This document shows positions 41,631 through 50,086 of a stretch of 64,000 nt of DNA, one piece after another (position 1 is the stretch's first letter; every line of letters starts with the position of its first letter). The notes beneath the pieces are model-generated. The model did not search any database and had not been told where the DNA came from. It was given only the letters and a program-made list of their open reading frames with translations. The DNA comes from a virus. The stretch spans positions 124,001 through 188,000 of the IMG/VR virus record IMGVR_UViG_3300012988_000016; one strand, written 5' to 3'. A program made the translations under genes and the position numbers.

Positions 41631-42383
41631 ATGACAACTCTATGGGAGCAACTTAGAAATTCTGACCAAAAGAGCCAGCTGACTGCCCGTTTGATACGGT
41701 TTCGTATTGAGGAAAGATGGGCTAGTTACCCCACACCCCTATGTTGCCTAAGGTCCACCCAAACCCTCTATGCCATTGAGCTAGAACCAGGGCAGGGGTT
41801 GGTTTGGGCCATCCAGCATCAGGACGCCTCGGTTAGGATTTTCCATTGCCCTTTCTGTGGAGAAAGCTTGCCGGAGTTTCAGAAGAAGGCTTGCCCTCCA
41901 GCCCATCTTCGAACCGCCAATCTGGCTCCTTGCGAGGTTTGCTGCTCACCAAATGGCTCGTGTTGGTGCGACTATCCTGAAAATGCCTGGGAAGCAGTTG
42001 GAACTCCACAGATGTTTGCCGCTATGGGACTGATCTGGCATCCAACAGAAGATCTGGTGTTGGCGGTTTCGAGGAAGAACAACCCCAATGACTTCGGTCT
42101 CCCAGGCGGACGTCTTGATCCGGGGGAGACAGCCGAACAATGTATGCGGCGAGAGATCTTTGAGGAGACGGGCCTTGTCGTCACCGCCGCTCATCTGATC
42201 CTAGATGCCACCGATGATCACGGGCATCGTTGTGCCACCTTTCGAGTAACAGGCTTCGAAGGAGAGATCCAAACTCAAGAAGCCGGAGTGGTGGCATGGC
42301 TGCCTATCGAGCAATTGACCGCTCCTGAGTCGTCCTTTCGACGGTTCAACCAGGTCTTGCTAGAGAGGTTTGGGCGTGTCTGA
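41631..42383 (+). CDS. zinc-finger Nudix hydrolase
   Basis: 250 residues. An N-terminal cysteine cluster (CPFCGE, then CEVCCSPNGSCWC) precedes a Nudix domain with box GGRLDPGETAEQCMRREIFEETGL, a full match to GX5EX7REUXEEXGU. Zinc ribbon plus Nudix recalls NudC, the NADH pyrophosphatase/NAD-RNA decapping enzyme, but the NudC SQPWPFP motif is absent, so the substrate is open. Confidence 0.83.
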   Translation: MTTLWEQLRNSDQKSQLTARLIRFRIEERWASYPTPLCCLRSTQTLYAIELEPGQGLVWAIQHQDASVRIFHCPFCGESLPEFQKKACPPAHLRTANLAPCEVCCSPNGSCWCDYPENAWEAVGTPQMFAAMGLIWHPTEDLVLAVSRKNNPNDFGLPGGRLDPGETAEQCMRREIFEETGLVVTAAHLILDATDDHGHRCATFRVTGFEGEIQTQEAGVVAWLPIEQLTAPESSFRRFNQVLLERFGRV

Positions 42384-43212
42384 TGATGACGATGAGTGGG
42401 ATGAATGGTGGGCCCTCTCCGAGAAGGAGGATCGGGAAGAGGAGGAAGCCTTGAGAATCCGTCGTGTCCAACCTTTATGGATGAGGCCCCTCCAGAACTT
42501 CGTTGTGGGTACTACTGTGTACCAGTGGTTTAAGATCGTGCTGGACTCCGGCACTTTGCAGTTCAGATCCTGTGGATCGTACCAATCGATAGAATTCCCT
42601 GATTGGTACGAGGACGAATACTCGGTCTTGGAGCAACTCCCTTCGGAAAACCGAGAATGGGAGTTCATTGAGTTTGCGATGGTGAACGGTCTGTCCCCCG
42701 GTCAGCCATTCTTGGTGGAATTCAGAGCGCCCACTTGGGAACGCACATCGTACGAATACGATGAGTATGACGTCAATTACCATTGGGATATCGTTCGAAG
42801 AATGCCCAAGACACTATTGGCGGCAGGTCTCAGTTGGGAACGGACCCTGAGAAGAATCGACGCCTACAAGGCGGCAGACGATAGGCAAAAACAACACTAC
42901 GAACGGCTAAAGTTAAAGCTTAGGAAGCACTGGACAGTGGAGGTCCACCATTGGCCTGGGCGCTTGGGATTGTACCTCATAGCGAAAATCCCAAATATGG
43001 ATTTTAGCGGACACCTCGCTTGTGGTATTGCTGAAAAGCCAGCGATAGACGATGGGGTGTCGTTGGCTTTCAAAAGTCTGTTGAAAGACTTTAAGCACAA
43101 ATATCCGGACCAAATCGGTGGAATCGAGCGACTATTGGGTCTGGCCCAGCAAACACTGGGATTGCAGTTGAATCAATGGGAATTACTTAGACTTGATGAG
43201 TCGTTCCGCTAA
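42376..43212 (+). CDS. hypothetical acidic protein
   Basis: 278 residues from GTG 42376, overlapping the Nudix stop. The N-terminus is strikingly acidic with tryptophans (SDDDDEWDEWW). No domain recognised. It converges with and overlaps the deoxyribosyltransferase-like gene by 30 nt. Confidence 0.7.
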   Translation: MSDDDDEWDEWWALSEKEDREEEEALRIRRVQPLWMRPLQNFVVGTTVYQWFKIVLDSGTLQFRSCGSYQSIEFPDWYEDEYSVLEQLPSENREWEFIEFAMVNGLSPGQPFLVEFRAPTWERTSYEYDEYDVNYHWDIVRRMPKTLLAAGLSWERTLRRIDAYKAADDRQKQHYERLKLKLRKHWTVEVHHWPGRLGLYLIAKIPNMDFSGHLACGIAEKPAIDDGVSLAFKSLLKDFKHKYPDQIGGIERLLGLAQQTLGLQLNQWELLRLDESFR

Positions 43213-43659
43213 TGAGATCGCCTGTGTGATCGTATCTTCCAGGGTGTTGGACAACGGAACACCCAACTTCTTGGCATAGTAGCGCTGATACGACACCTTG
43301 TCGGCTCCTGGAGGGGTGCCCAGCACTACCTTGCCGGATGCCTTCCAATACCCCCATTCGTCATTGGTCGTCAAAGCTGGCATCCCACCAGCCATATCTC
43401 TGGGGATCCAGAATAGGATGACGGTGCAGCGGGTCAGCCCCTCTGCCTCCCACTCGACTTGGCCATCATAGTCGTTCTTCCACACCCCATCCTCAGCCTC
43501 TGGGATCAAAACGTGACCATCGAAGGCTAGTTGTCGGAATATCTCCAAGGCGGCGGGCCGCCAACCTACTTGTGTAGCAGTCCTAGGAGTCGGACCGGCC
43601 AGAAATACGGATATTTTTGAATCTTGCGGGATTGGTTGAAAAGCGTAGACGGGATTCAT
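43183..43659 (-). CDS. nucleoside 2-deoxyribosyltransferase-like protein
   Basis: 158 residues from ATG 43659, fixed by GGTGTA 10 nt upstream. SVFLAGPTPR, VLIPEAED, CTVILFWIPRD and ALTTNDEWGYW with GKVVLGTP follow the fold of the Nuc_deoxyrib_tr2 family, which transfers deoxyribose between bases or hydrolyses deoxynucleotides. It could help recycle bases or handle modified ones. Confidence 0.8.
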   Translation of the reverse strand: MNPVYAFQPIPQDSKISVFLAGPTPRTATQVGWRPAALEIFRQLAFDGHVLIPEAEDGVWKNDYDGQVEWEAEGLTRCTVILFWIPRDMAGGMPALTTNDEWGYWKASGKVVLGTPPGADKVSYQRYYAKKLGVPLSNTLEDTITQAISLAERLIKSK

Positions 43660-43669
43660 TCCTTGACCA

Positions 43670-43675
43670 TACACC
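43670..43675 (-). promoter_or_regulatory. GGTGTA start element, divergent with a GGTGTC copy
   Basis: GGTGTA 10 nt before the minus ATG 43659. The plus strand has GGTGTC 9 nt before ATG 43695, making a near-palindromic divergent pair like the one at 27699. Confidence 0.5.
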
Positions 43676-43694
43676 AGCCGGTGTCAATACCTCG

Positions 43695-44180
43695 ATGATC
43701 TCCTTTAAAGTGATAGGTCAGGGAGCATTGTGGGGAGAATTTCAAGACCAAAATGGTCGAGTGTGTAGCATCCAGGAATCCTCTCTTGCTACCGAGCCAG
43801 CCATCTGGCTAGGCCACAGCCCAACCGAGCCTGGTAAAGGACACCGGATGTTGCTTACACAGGAGCGGGCCAGAGAATTGGTCCCCATCCTGAGGTTCTT
43901 TGCCAGAACCGGCTATTTGGGTCAAGAAGCAGTTGAAGAAGGCTTCTCCATTGGGACTTGGGTGGTAGGAGTGGGGGAGAACAATCATGGGATTGAGGGA
44001 CGGGTGATTGAGTTGCATTTCGGTAAATCCGTGACAGTCCAAAATAATGCTAGATCAGGCCCAGAGGGTCGTATCACTTGTACTTGGCAACACGCTGATC
44101 TGATCTGGGCTCCCATCGAACCCCCTGCTCAAATCGAAACCCCTAACCGATACCAACTTTTGGATGAAGAGATCCCATGA
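43695..44180 (+). CDS. hypothetical protein
   Basis: 161 residues from ATG 43695. The first half is a beta-rich domain frequent in phages (FKVIGQGALWGEFQDQNG with a later LLTQERA helix). Its stop overlaps the next start. Function unknown. Confidence 0.72.
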   Translation: MISFKVIGQGALWGEFQDQNGRVCSIQESSLATEPAIWLGHSPTEPGKGHRMLLTQERARELVPILRFFARTGYLGQEAVEEGFSIGTWVVGVGENNHGIEGRVIELHFGKSVTVQNNARSGPEGRITCTWQHADLIWAPIEPPAQIETPNRYQLLDEEIP

Positions 44181-44551
44181 CTGACCCGATCCCTATGTTG
44201 CTTTGGTGCCCATTGTGCCACGCCCGTCATATCGACGAAGGAGAGTTTGCTACCAAGCCTCACCATAGCCATTCATGTCAGTCTTGCGGGCTTACATGGC
44301 GGCCGGCCATCATCCCCACAGTGGGGGTTTGGTTTTTGCCAGGGTTCAAAACCCCCACCAAAGAAGAGCGCAAGAAAGAGTTTTTGGAACGTGCCATGCA
44401 AGCTGGTGCAGAACTAGCTAGGACCAACTGTTCGATGCTGGCAGTGCCGTCGGAAGGTCTTCCACCTGAAGTCTATGCCGAAATAGAAGCGAGGAAGCAT
44501 GACCCGAGCCCTAGTTCAACTGAAGTCCCACCTAACACCCGACTTGGCTGA
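44177..44551 (+). CDS. phage-type zinc-ribbon protein
   Basis: 124 residues. CPLCHARHIDEGEF ... HSCQSCGLTWRPA followed by VGVWFLPGF is a pattern seen in small zinc proteins of many phages; the ligands are two Cys pairs with intervening His. The C-terminus is helical then disordered. It overlaps the next gene by 53 nt in another frame. Confidence 0.75.
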   Translation: MTDPIPMLLWCPLCHARHIDEGEFATKPHHSHSCQSCGLTWRPAIIPTVGVWFLPGFKTPTKEERKKEFLERAMQAGAELARTNCSMLAVPSEGLPPEVYAEIEARKHDPSPSSTEVPPNTRLG

Positions 44552-44990
44552 AGAATTGTTGGAGCAGATCTTGGTCCAATTTTGGGGCAACCGAGTGATT
44601 GCTGTTGCGGTACCGGAGATGGTGCACCCAAACAAGCGTCAAACCACCAGGGTGTGGGATGTGCGGGTCCCACACTCCAGCCGTAAAGGTGTGGAGGCCC
44701 ACAACCGGCAGCTCCTTTCAGGGGAGGACTACGGATTCAATGTGGCGCTCCAGTATGGTGAGGTGTTCGATTTCTCGGAACCGCGAAACGCCTGGGAGAA
44801 ATGGGCCATGCGAAAGGTTCGCCAAGAAGTGGCCAAGACGCTGTTAGCTACCATCACAGAAGTACCGCCAGAAGAATACGTGCTGGACTTCAAGGATACG
44901 TTGCTTCAGTACGCCCTATCTTGTGTGCCTGACGGACGTCCAAATGATTGGACCCAATATATGGCTTGGACCGCTCCCGAAGGTTTTTGA
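44499..44990 (+). CDS. hypothetical protein
   Basis: 163 residues from ATG 44499, alpha/beta, no motif recognised. The 53-nt overlap with the upstream gene is long for this genome, so a later start is possible. Its TGA overlaps the J-domain gene start. Confidence 0.65.
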   Translation: MTRALVQLKSHLTPDLAEELLEQILVQFWGNRVIAVAVPEMVHPNKRQTTRVWDVRVPHSSRKGVEAHNRQLLSGEDYGFNVALQYGEVFDFSEPRNAWEKWAMRKVRQEVAKTLLATITEVPPEEYVLDFKDTLLQYALSCVPDGRPNDWTQYMAWTAPEGF

Positions 44991-45559
44991 TGCATTTACG
45001 TTGGACTCGACGGCAACTACTGACCAACCGTCAAATGGGGGAACAGCTATGTCCCCATGATTGGATCAACCAACCAATCACCCTAGCCCCAGCGGTGGTG
45101 CACCGGAATAAGCCGATATGGTATCCCAGCTGTACCATTAGGGAGTGTTGTGTGGAAGACGAGACTGACGTGGCGTTGGCGGCTTGGTGGTGGGAAGTCC
45201 GCAATCGATTCGAAGATCTGAATCGAGTCGGAATAGAGGATCCGATAATCACCAAGGCGCTGCTGGAACAGTTGTCCTACATCGAAGACTTGTTGGAAGA
45301 GACGGTGCCCAAGCCCACTCAAGCGGCTTGGGAAGCCTATGGGGCCCAACACTCAAAGCAAAAGCGACGCATTCGCCAGAATGTGTTGACTTCTCAACTA
45401 AATGTATTGGGACTCAGGTGGCCCTGTACATTGGAAGAGGTCAAGAAGCGCTGGAGAGAGGTGGCGAGTCAACACCATCCTGATCGTGGTGGGGATCAGA
45501 AGACGTTTATCCGCATGAAAACCGCCTATGAGAAGATTGCCGCCAAAATGGCGGTGTAG
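44990..45559 (+). CDS. J-domain (DnaJ-like) protein
   Basis: 189 residues from ATG 44990 (TGATG coupling). The C-terminal 60 residues are a J domain: CTLEEVKKRWREVASQHHPDRGG with the HPD tripeptide, then a final helix. Same type III C-terminal arrangement as the gene at 11056, but the N-terminal parts are unrelated by eye, suggesting different clients for host DnaK. Confidence 0.83.
   Translation: MHLRWTRRQLLTNRQMGEQLCPHDWINQPITLAPAVVHRNKPIWYPSCTIRECCVEDETDVALAAWWWEVRNRFEDLNRVGIEDPIITKALLEQLSYIEDLLEETVPKPTQAAWEAYGAQHSKQKRRIRQNVLTSQLNVLGLRWPCTLEEVKKRWREVASQHHPDRGGDQKTFIRMKTAYEKIAAKMAV
45553..45558 (+). promoter_or_regulatory. GGTGTA start element
   Basis: GGTGTA overlapping the end of the J-domain gene, 17 nt before ATG 45576, the longest spacer in the set. 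Confidence 0.4.
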
Positions 45560-45575
45560 AGACACGAGAAATCAA

Positions 45576-46163
45576 ATGAGTCAACTACGCAAAATCAAAC
45601 GAAATGCAGAGAAGGAAGAAGAGCAGCAGGTACCGGAGGATCATGACCGCTACCCTGTAGGGAAAGTGCTGACCGATCCTGTGAAGGGGGAGTTCTTGAT
45701 CTTGCCTCTTCTTAGCTGGGTCAGTCTTCGAGCCAAGACCAAGGTGCCATTGGTGATGCTTCGAGCTTTGCTGATCGAACCCACAGGAGAAATGTCTCCC
45801 AAGGGATTGATCCAAATCGAGATGCCAGTCTATCCCGAGACTGAGCGCGGCGTCTTAGGGGTGCTGGAACGTTTTGGATGGGATGGTCGTATCTGGCCGC
45901 TAGAGCGTGGTTGGCCCGATGAGGAACAGGTCGAAGCTGATAATCTTCGGACTTGCTTGAATCAGGCAGTTTTGAAGAATACCCTGGTGTTTCCACCTTC
46001 ACCAACCGGGGAAGGTGTGTCGGCTCAACCAATCAACGTCGCAAGAGCACGAGGGCCGTTCCTCATGCAACATCTACCTATCCCAGAGGGTGAACCCAAT
46101 CAGCTGTTGCTCGATAGGTTGCGAGAACTGTGCCTAAATCCACAGAAGCTACAGGAAGGCTAA
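45576..46163 (+). CDS. hypothetical protein
   Basis: 195 residues from ATG 45576. Lysine/glutamate-rich start, then a mixed fold. One base separates its stop from the radical SAM gene. No family recognised. Confidence 0.7.
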   Translation: MSQLRKIKRNAEKEEEQQVPEDHDRYPVGKVLTDPVKGEFLILPLLSWVSLRAKTKVPLVMLRALLIEPTGEMSPKGLIQIEMPVYPETERGVLGVLERFGWDGRIWPLERGWPDEEQVEADNLRTCLNQAVLKNTLVFPPSPTGEGVSAQPINVARARGPFLMQHLPIPEGEPNQLLLDRLRELCLNPQKLQEG

Positions 46164-46164
46164 G

Positions 46165-47019
46165 ATGAAATTGATAGACGTTCTGTCTTCCCGAGTGGAA
46201 GACGTCAAGAAGCTGGTCTTCCAAGAAGACACAACGGTTCATGAGGTGTCCTACCTTCGGAAGGGAGACGGCAAAGACATTGTGGTGATCCCCACACAGA
46301 CCAATTGCCGTATGGGGTGCACTTTCTGTCATCTGACTGGTAACAACAGACCAACCCAGAATCTGTCCAGCGACCAAATGATAGCCTTGATCAAGGCGTC
46401 TATTCGTTACCAGCTGCCTGCCAACAAGACTCTGTTGATCAGCTTCATGGGGGCGGGAGAACCGTTGCTCAATGTCGAACAGGTGATCGAGACGGCCAAG
46501 TGTATGGGCGACACCAACGCGATGGGGTGGTACGACAATGTACGCTTCGCCCTAGCGACCATCATTCCAAGTCGGAAGTGCTTTGAACAGTTCAAACAAC
46601 TGGTGGGTCTGCACGGACTGCCTTTCAAGCTACACCTTTCGTTGCATTCGTTGGATGCACCGGCTCGTAAGAGTCTGATGCCCTCAGCCTCCCCCATCCT
46701 CGACTCTTGGAACATGCTTAAAGAGTATGCGAGCGATACTGGGCAACCAACAGAGGTGCACTATACTCTGATTGACGGTATCAACGACAAGGAAGAAGAC
46801 TTGGCTCGATTTGAGGCTCTGTCGGGGCGAGATGTGCCGATCAAGTTGCTCAGATTTGCTGAGAAAAAGCAGGAACCTTTAATGCATGGTTCATCTAGGA
46901 CGGCCCAATTCACCCTAGGATTGGAGCAACTCGGGTATCGTGTTGAGGTCTATAGTCCTCCTGGCCGTGATATTGGTTCTAGTTGTGGACAATTCATCGC
47001 AGATCAATACGTCGCATGA
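46165..47019 (+). CDS. RlmN/Cfr-like radical SAM enzyme
   Basis: 284 residues. CRMGCTFC (Cys48, 52, 55) is the CxxxCxxC [4Fe-4S] motif; MGAGEPLLN, LHLSLHSLDAPARKSLMP, VHYTLIDGIND and GSSCGQF are RlmN/Cfr signatures, the last holding the methyl-carrying Cys274. The family methylates A2503 of 23S rRNA and some tRNAs. Two oddities: the N-terminal accessory domain of RlmN is mostly missing, and the second catalytic Cys (E. coli Cys118, seven residues before the cluster) is Val41 here. Activity or target may therefore differ. Confidence 0.85.
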   Translation: MKLIDVLSSRVEDVKKLVFQEDTTVHEVSYLRKGDGKDIVVIPTQTNCRMGCTFCHLTGNNRPTQNLSSDQMIALIKASIRYQLPANKTLLISFMGAGEPLLNVEQVIETAKCMGDTNAMGWYDNVRFALATIIPSRKCFEQFKQLVGLHGLPFKLHLSLHSLDAPARKSLMPSASPILDSWNMLKEYASDTGQPTEVHYTLIDGINDKEEDLARFEALSGRDVPIKLLRFAEKKQEPLMHGSSRTAQFTLGLEQLGYRVEVYSPPGRDIGSSCGQFIADQYVA

Positions 47020-47423
47020 AGGATTCGGACAAAAGGCTACGATTGGTCGCCAGAAGATGTTTTGACAGGTTGCAACTGTTGGAGCAGAGGGTCTATCGAG
47101 ATAGCTCTAAAGTCCTGGAAAAACGACATCTTATCCGTGATACGGAGGAACGCCACCACTACACGGCCGGCTACTTGCAGGCTCTCAAAGACTTGAGGGT
47201 TTTGCTCTCGGAGGGGGTTTTCCCCGACAATGAGATCGAGTCTGAGGGACGATCTCAGATCCCCTTATCAGAACACACGGGAGTGGGACAAATGTGCCTA
47301 TCATGTTCGAGCAAAGAAGCTGCCCCGTGTGTGGGGATTGTGCCTCTTTGCCTCGATTGTGTAGGTAAGATGTCGAATCCACGCGGTGTCGTCTTCCAAT
47401 CTGATCCAGAAGCCGTAAGATGA
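47016..47423 (+). CDS. hypothetical protein with zinc knuckle
   Basis: 135 residues from ATG 47016 (overlaps the radical SAM stop). The N-terminal two thirds are a basic helix; CLSC and CLDC near the end could bind zinc. Possible partner of the RlmN-like enzyme through coupling. Confidence 0.68.
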   Translation: MKDSDKRLRLVARRCFDRLQLLEQRVYRDSSKVLEKRHLIRDTEERHHYTAGYLQALKDLRVLLSEGVFPDNEIESEGRSQIPLSEHTGVGQMCLSCSSKEAAPCVGIVPLCLDCVGKMSNPRGVVFQSDPEAVR

Positions 47424-47992
47424 ACCCCGACACCCTGGAGCAACAGATTCTGCAATACCTCAATGACAAGGAGGTGTTGAAAATTGAAGACCAGGGTTGT
47501 CAAACTATCGAGCGAGTCTTCATATTGGGAGTGGACTTCTTGATGAGTCAATTCCCCAACCCAGCTATCAATCGATTGATGTCTGTGGTTTGGGATGTAG
47601 TGGGACAGAAAGTTGCTCCGGTCTGTTATGGGATACAGGTTCCGGTACTGTCTTTTATCCTTGGAGGTGTCAAGATGGCTCCCCAAGCGATGATCGCTAC
47701 TCCTGCCAATTGGGTGGAGATGGTCAATCAGGATCCTCTGACTCAATTGGGTGCATTGGTCTACGTGGGCAGTCAAGCAGTCGATTACGCCAATGAACGC
47801 TTCCTGGAAGAGAGACCAAACGTGCTGCTTAGAGCGAAAGCCTATGAGGCTGAGTATTTGGAGACGGTCAAAAGTCTTAGCCCAAGTTGGAAGCCTGCCT
47901 GCACGCAAGCCAGCACCCTATCCGAATTCCCTAAAGGGATCCTGACTCCCAAGGCACACAAGGTTCTGTATTCGCTACGTCCGTTCATCTGA
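47420..47992 (+). CDS. hypothetical protein
   Basis: 190 residues, alpha/beta with a hydrophobic middle that is not convincing as a membrane helix. No motif recognised. Coupled to both neighbours by overlapping codons. Confidence 0.7.
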   Translation: MNPDTLEQQILQYLNDKEVLKIEDQGCQTIERVFILGVDFLMSQFPNPAINRLMSVVWDVVGQKVAPVCYGIQVPVLSFILGGVKMAPQAMIATPANWVEMVNQDPLTQLGALVYVGSQAVDYANERFLEERPNVLLRAKAYEAEYLETVKSLSPSWKPACTQASTLSEFPKGILTPKAHKVLYSLRPFI

Positions 47993-48285
47993 TGTCTGAC
48001 GAATTGTTTCCGTGGTATGTCCGGCGTGTCATGGATCGGCCGTATAGAAAATCTCGCTACGAGATTCTGGCCACCACCGAGCCAGGACCTGAGAAGCCCG
48101 ACCCTTGCCCAGGTGAAGGTGCGTGCCATGGGTGCAGATCCTGGTGTGCTTGGTGCGGCGACGTAGGAACTGTTTGCGACGTCGAGTGGCCTCATTGGTG
48201 CGATCGGCATCGACGTTATCCAGCCAAACCAGAGCCGAAAATCCCTTGGATAGACCCCAATCAATTGACGCTTCCTTGGGGTTAG
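47992..48285 (+). CDS. cysteine-rich zinc-binding protein
   Basis: 97 residues with eight Cys and several Trp in the second half (CPGEGACHGCRSWCAWCG ... CDVEWPHWCDRH), likely binding two zincs. Function unknown. Last gene before the ABC operon. Confidence 0.68.
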   Translation: MSDELFPWYVRRVMDRPYRKSRYEILATTEPGPEKPDPCPGEGACHGCRSWCAWCGDVGTVCDVEWPHWCDRHRRYPAKPEPKIPWIDPNQLTLPWG

Positions 48286-48292
48286 GGTTCTC

Positions 48293-48298
48293 GGTGTA
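48293..48298 (+). promoter_or_regulatory. GGTGTA start element of the ABC operon
   Basis: GGTGTA 10 nt before the ATG of a 16-codon ORF (48309) and 33 nt before the first operon gene (48332). Confidence 0.5.
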
Positions 48299-48308
48299 TA
48301 GACCGAAC

Positions 48309-48359
48309 ATGACACCTAACAAAGGAATCTCATGTTCGGAAAACTCACAGACCAATTAG
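48309..48359 (+). CDS. possible 16-residue leader peptide
   Basis: The ATG at 48309 lies at the standard 10-nt distance from GGTGTA. The 16-codon frame ends inside the next gene (start 48332, different frame) and contains its AAGGAA ribosome site, so translating it would pass over that start. Confidence 0.35.
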   Translation: MTPNKGISCSENSQTN

Positions 48360-49027
48360 GATCTGCGATGGCCAAAATCGGCCTAGCTGAAGCGGTGGAA
48401 GCCCCCCAAACGCCCGCCCCTGGTGCGGCCACGGCCCAAACACCAGCAACCGTGGTGACCAACTTCCCTCCAGTACCAGCGGTTCCATCGGTTGACGCCG
48501 AACGGATCGCCAAGTGCGACGCTTCAGCTGCAACCATTCTTCAAGAAGCTGTTGCGGCTGTCACGGTCAAACACATCCCTGAGTTGCAGAGTTTTCTGCA
48601 AACGCTGGAAGGTGTTGTGCCGGTGGAGGCACTTCGGTACCAAACGGCTTTGAAGCTCTTCATTGGAAAAGGGATCCCTCTCGTGGCTCTCATCAATGAA
48701 TACGACGCCTTCGAAGGGGCCCTCCAGGCGAAGGAACAACTCTTCGCTAAAGAGTCCAAAGAACAGTATACCAGTCGCGTGGGAGCCAAGGTCCAAGCTG
48801 TGGAAGCCTTGAACGCCCAGATCGCATCTACGCAAGCCCAGATCGCAAGCCTTCAAGAGGGCTTGGTGAGTCTCACTGCGAAGCGAGACACAGAGCAAAG
48901 CGGCATCTCGGTTGAAGAGACCAAGATGAAGACTTTTCAGGAACGTTTCGCTATTCAATACTCACGCATGCTCAAGACCGTGCAAGACCAGAAGCAAAAG
49001 ATCGTCGAATTCGGAAAAGGACTCTGA
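48332..49027 (+). CDS. soluble coiled-coil protein of the ABC-OmpA operon
   Basis: 231 residues. An Ala/Pro-rich linker (about 22-50) separates a short N-terminal helix from a helical domain and then a long coiled coil (about 140-230). No signal peptide or membrane helix. AAGGAA sits 7 nt before the ATG. First main gene of the operon; co-transcription with the membrane coiled-coil gene 2 nt downstream suggests they interact. Confidence 0.78.
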   Translation: MFGKLTDQLGSAMAKIGLAEAVEAPQTPAPGAATAQTPATVVTNFPPVPAVPSVDAERIAKCDASAATILQEAVAAVTVKHIPELQSFLQTLEGVVPVEALRYQTALKLFIGKGIPLVALINEYDAFEGALQAKEQLFAKESKEQYTSRVGAKVQAVEALNAQIASTQAQIASLQEGLVSLTAKRDTEQSGISVEETKMKTFQERFAIQYSRMLKTVQDQKQKIVEFGKGL

Positions 49028-49029
49028 AA

Positions 49030-50052
49030 GTGGAAGAAAATCAAAAGAAGGCTTGGCAACGTCCCGAGAACTTGGTTGCCTGGGGAGGACTTGCGATCCT
49101 GGGATACTTCGGGTTCAAGAGCCTGGACGTCATTCTCCCACTGATCGAACGGGTCCTTGAAAACGTCATCTACACGGCAGCATTGGCCGGTGTGGTGGCG
49201 GTTTTGGGTTGGATCATCGTCAGCAAGGACTTTCACCGCCTCGCCTGGTACGGCTACAAGACGGTGATGCGTTGGTTGACCCAAATGGTGATCGACATCG
49301 ACCCTATCTCGATCCTCAACAGTTATGTTGAGCGTCTAAAATCGAAGTATCAGGAGATCGCCAAAGCTCTCTCCAGCCTTCGAGCTCAAGAGCGTGAGTT
49401 GGATCAACTCATCAAGACCAAAACTGAAGCCTATGGCCACAGTATGGAACTGGCTAATGCGGCCAGGAACAAGAGTAACCAGAAAGGGATGAAGACTGAC
49501 CTCACCCTGCAGACCCGTAAGGCAGGGCGATTGGAAAAGACTGCCATGACCTACCAAGGTCTGCTCAACAAGGTGCGGGCTCACATTGCCTTGATGGAGA
49601 AGATCCAAGAAGCCTCGCAGTACATGATCCTCGATATCGAGGATACGGTCGAAGAAGAGACGCAGAAGCGTAAGACCATCAAAGCCAGCTACAAGGCGAT
49701 GGCTGCCAGCAAGGCGATCCTGCAAGCGGACAAGGACCGTGAAATGTACGACATGGCGCTAGGTAGCGTACAAGCAGACTACTACGCCAAACTCGGCGAG
49801 ATCGATCAATTCATGCAGGACAGTCAATCGTTCATCAACTCGATGGACCTCGAAAACGACGTCGCCGATATGGACGCTTTGGCGAAGCTTGATGAGTGGA
49901 ACAAGCGGGCCAACAACCTGCTCGAAGGCGGCTCTGGGAACACCAAGTTCCGAATTGGTGGCCTTAATCAGGCGGAGGAGGTGGACGTAGACCAGAATAC
50001 TGGCGAAAAGAAACGCCAATCCTTCGCAAATCTGTTCGACAAACTCGATTGA
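49030..50052 (+). CDS. membrane-anchored coiled-coil protein of the ABC-OmpA operon
   Basis: 340 residues from GTG 49030. Two hydrophobic helices (about 13-33 and 42-63) are followed by about 250 residues of charged coiled coil (about 100-260) and a polar tail, recalling PspA-like coiled coils but with its own membrane anchor. It lies between the soluble coiled-coil gene and the binding-protein/OmpA gene. Confidence 0.78.
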   Translation: MEENQKKAWQRPENLVAWGGLAILGYFGFKSLDVILPLIERVLENVIYTAALAGVVAVLGWIIVSKDFHRLAWYGYKTVMRWLTQMVIDIDPISILNSYVERLKSKYQEIAKALSSLRAQERELDQLIKTKTEAYGHSMELANAARNKSNQKGMKTDLTLQTRKAGRLEKTAMTYQGLLNKVRAHIALMEKIQEASQYMILDIEDTVEEETQKRKTIKASYKAMAASKAILQADKDREMYDMALGSVQADYYAKLGEIDQFMQDSQSFINSMDLENDVADMDALAKLDEWNKRANNLLEGGSGNTKFRIGGLNQAEEVDVDQNTGEKKRQSFANLFDKLD

Positions 50053-50086
50053 CCAAATACCCCTACCAAAACTAGAAAAACACAAC

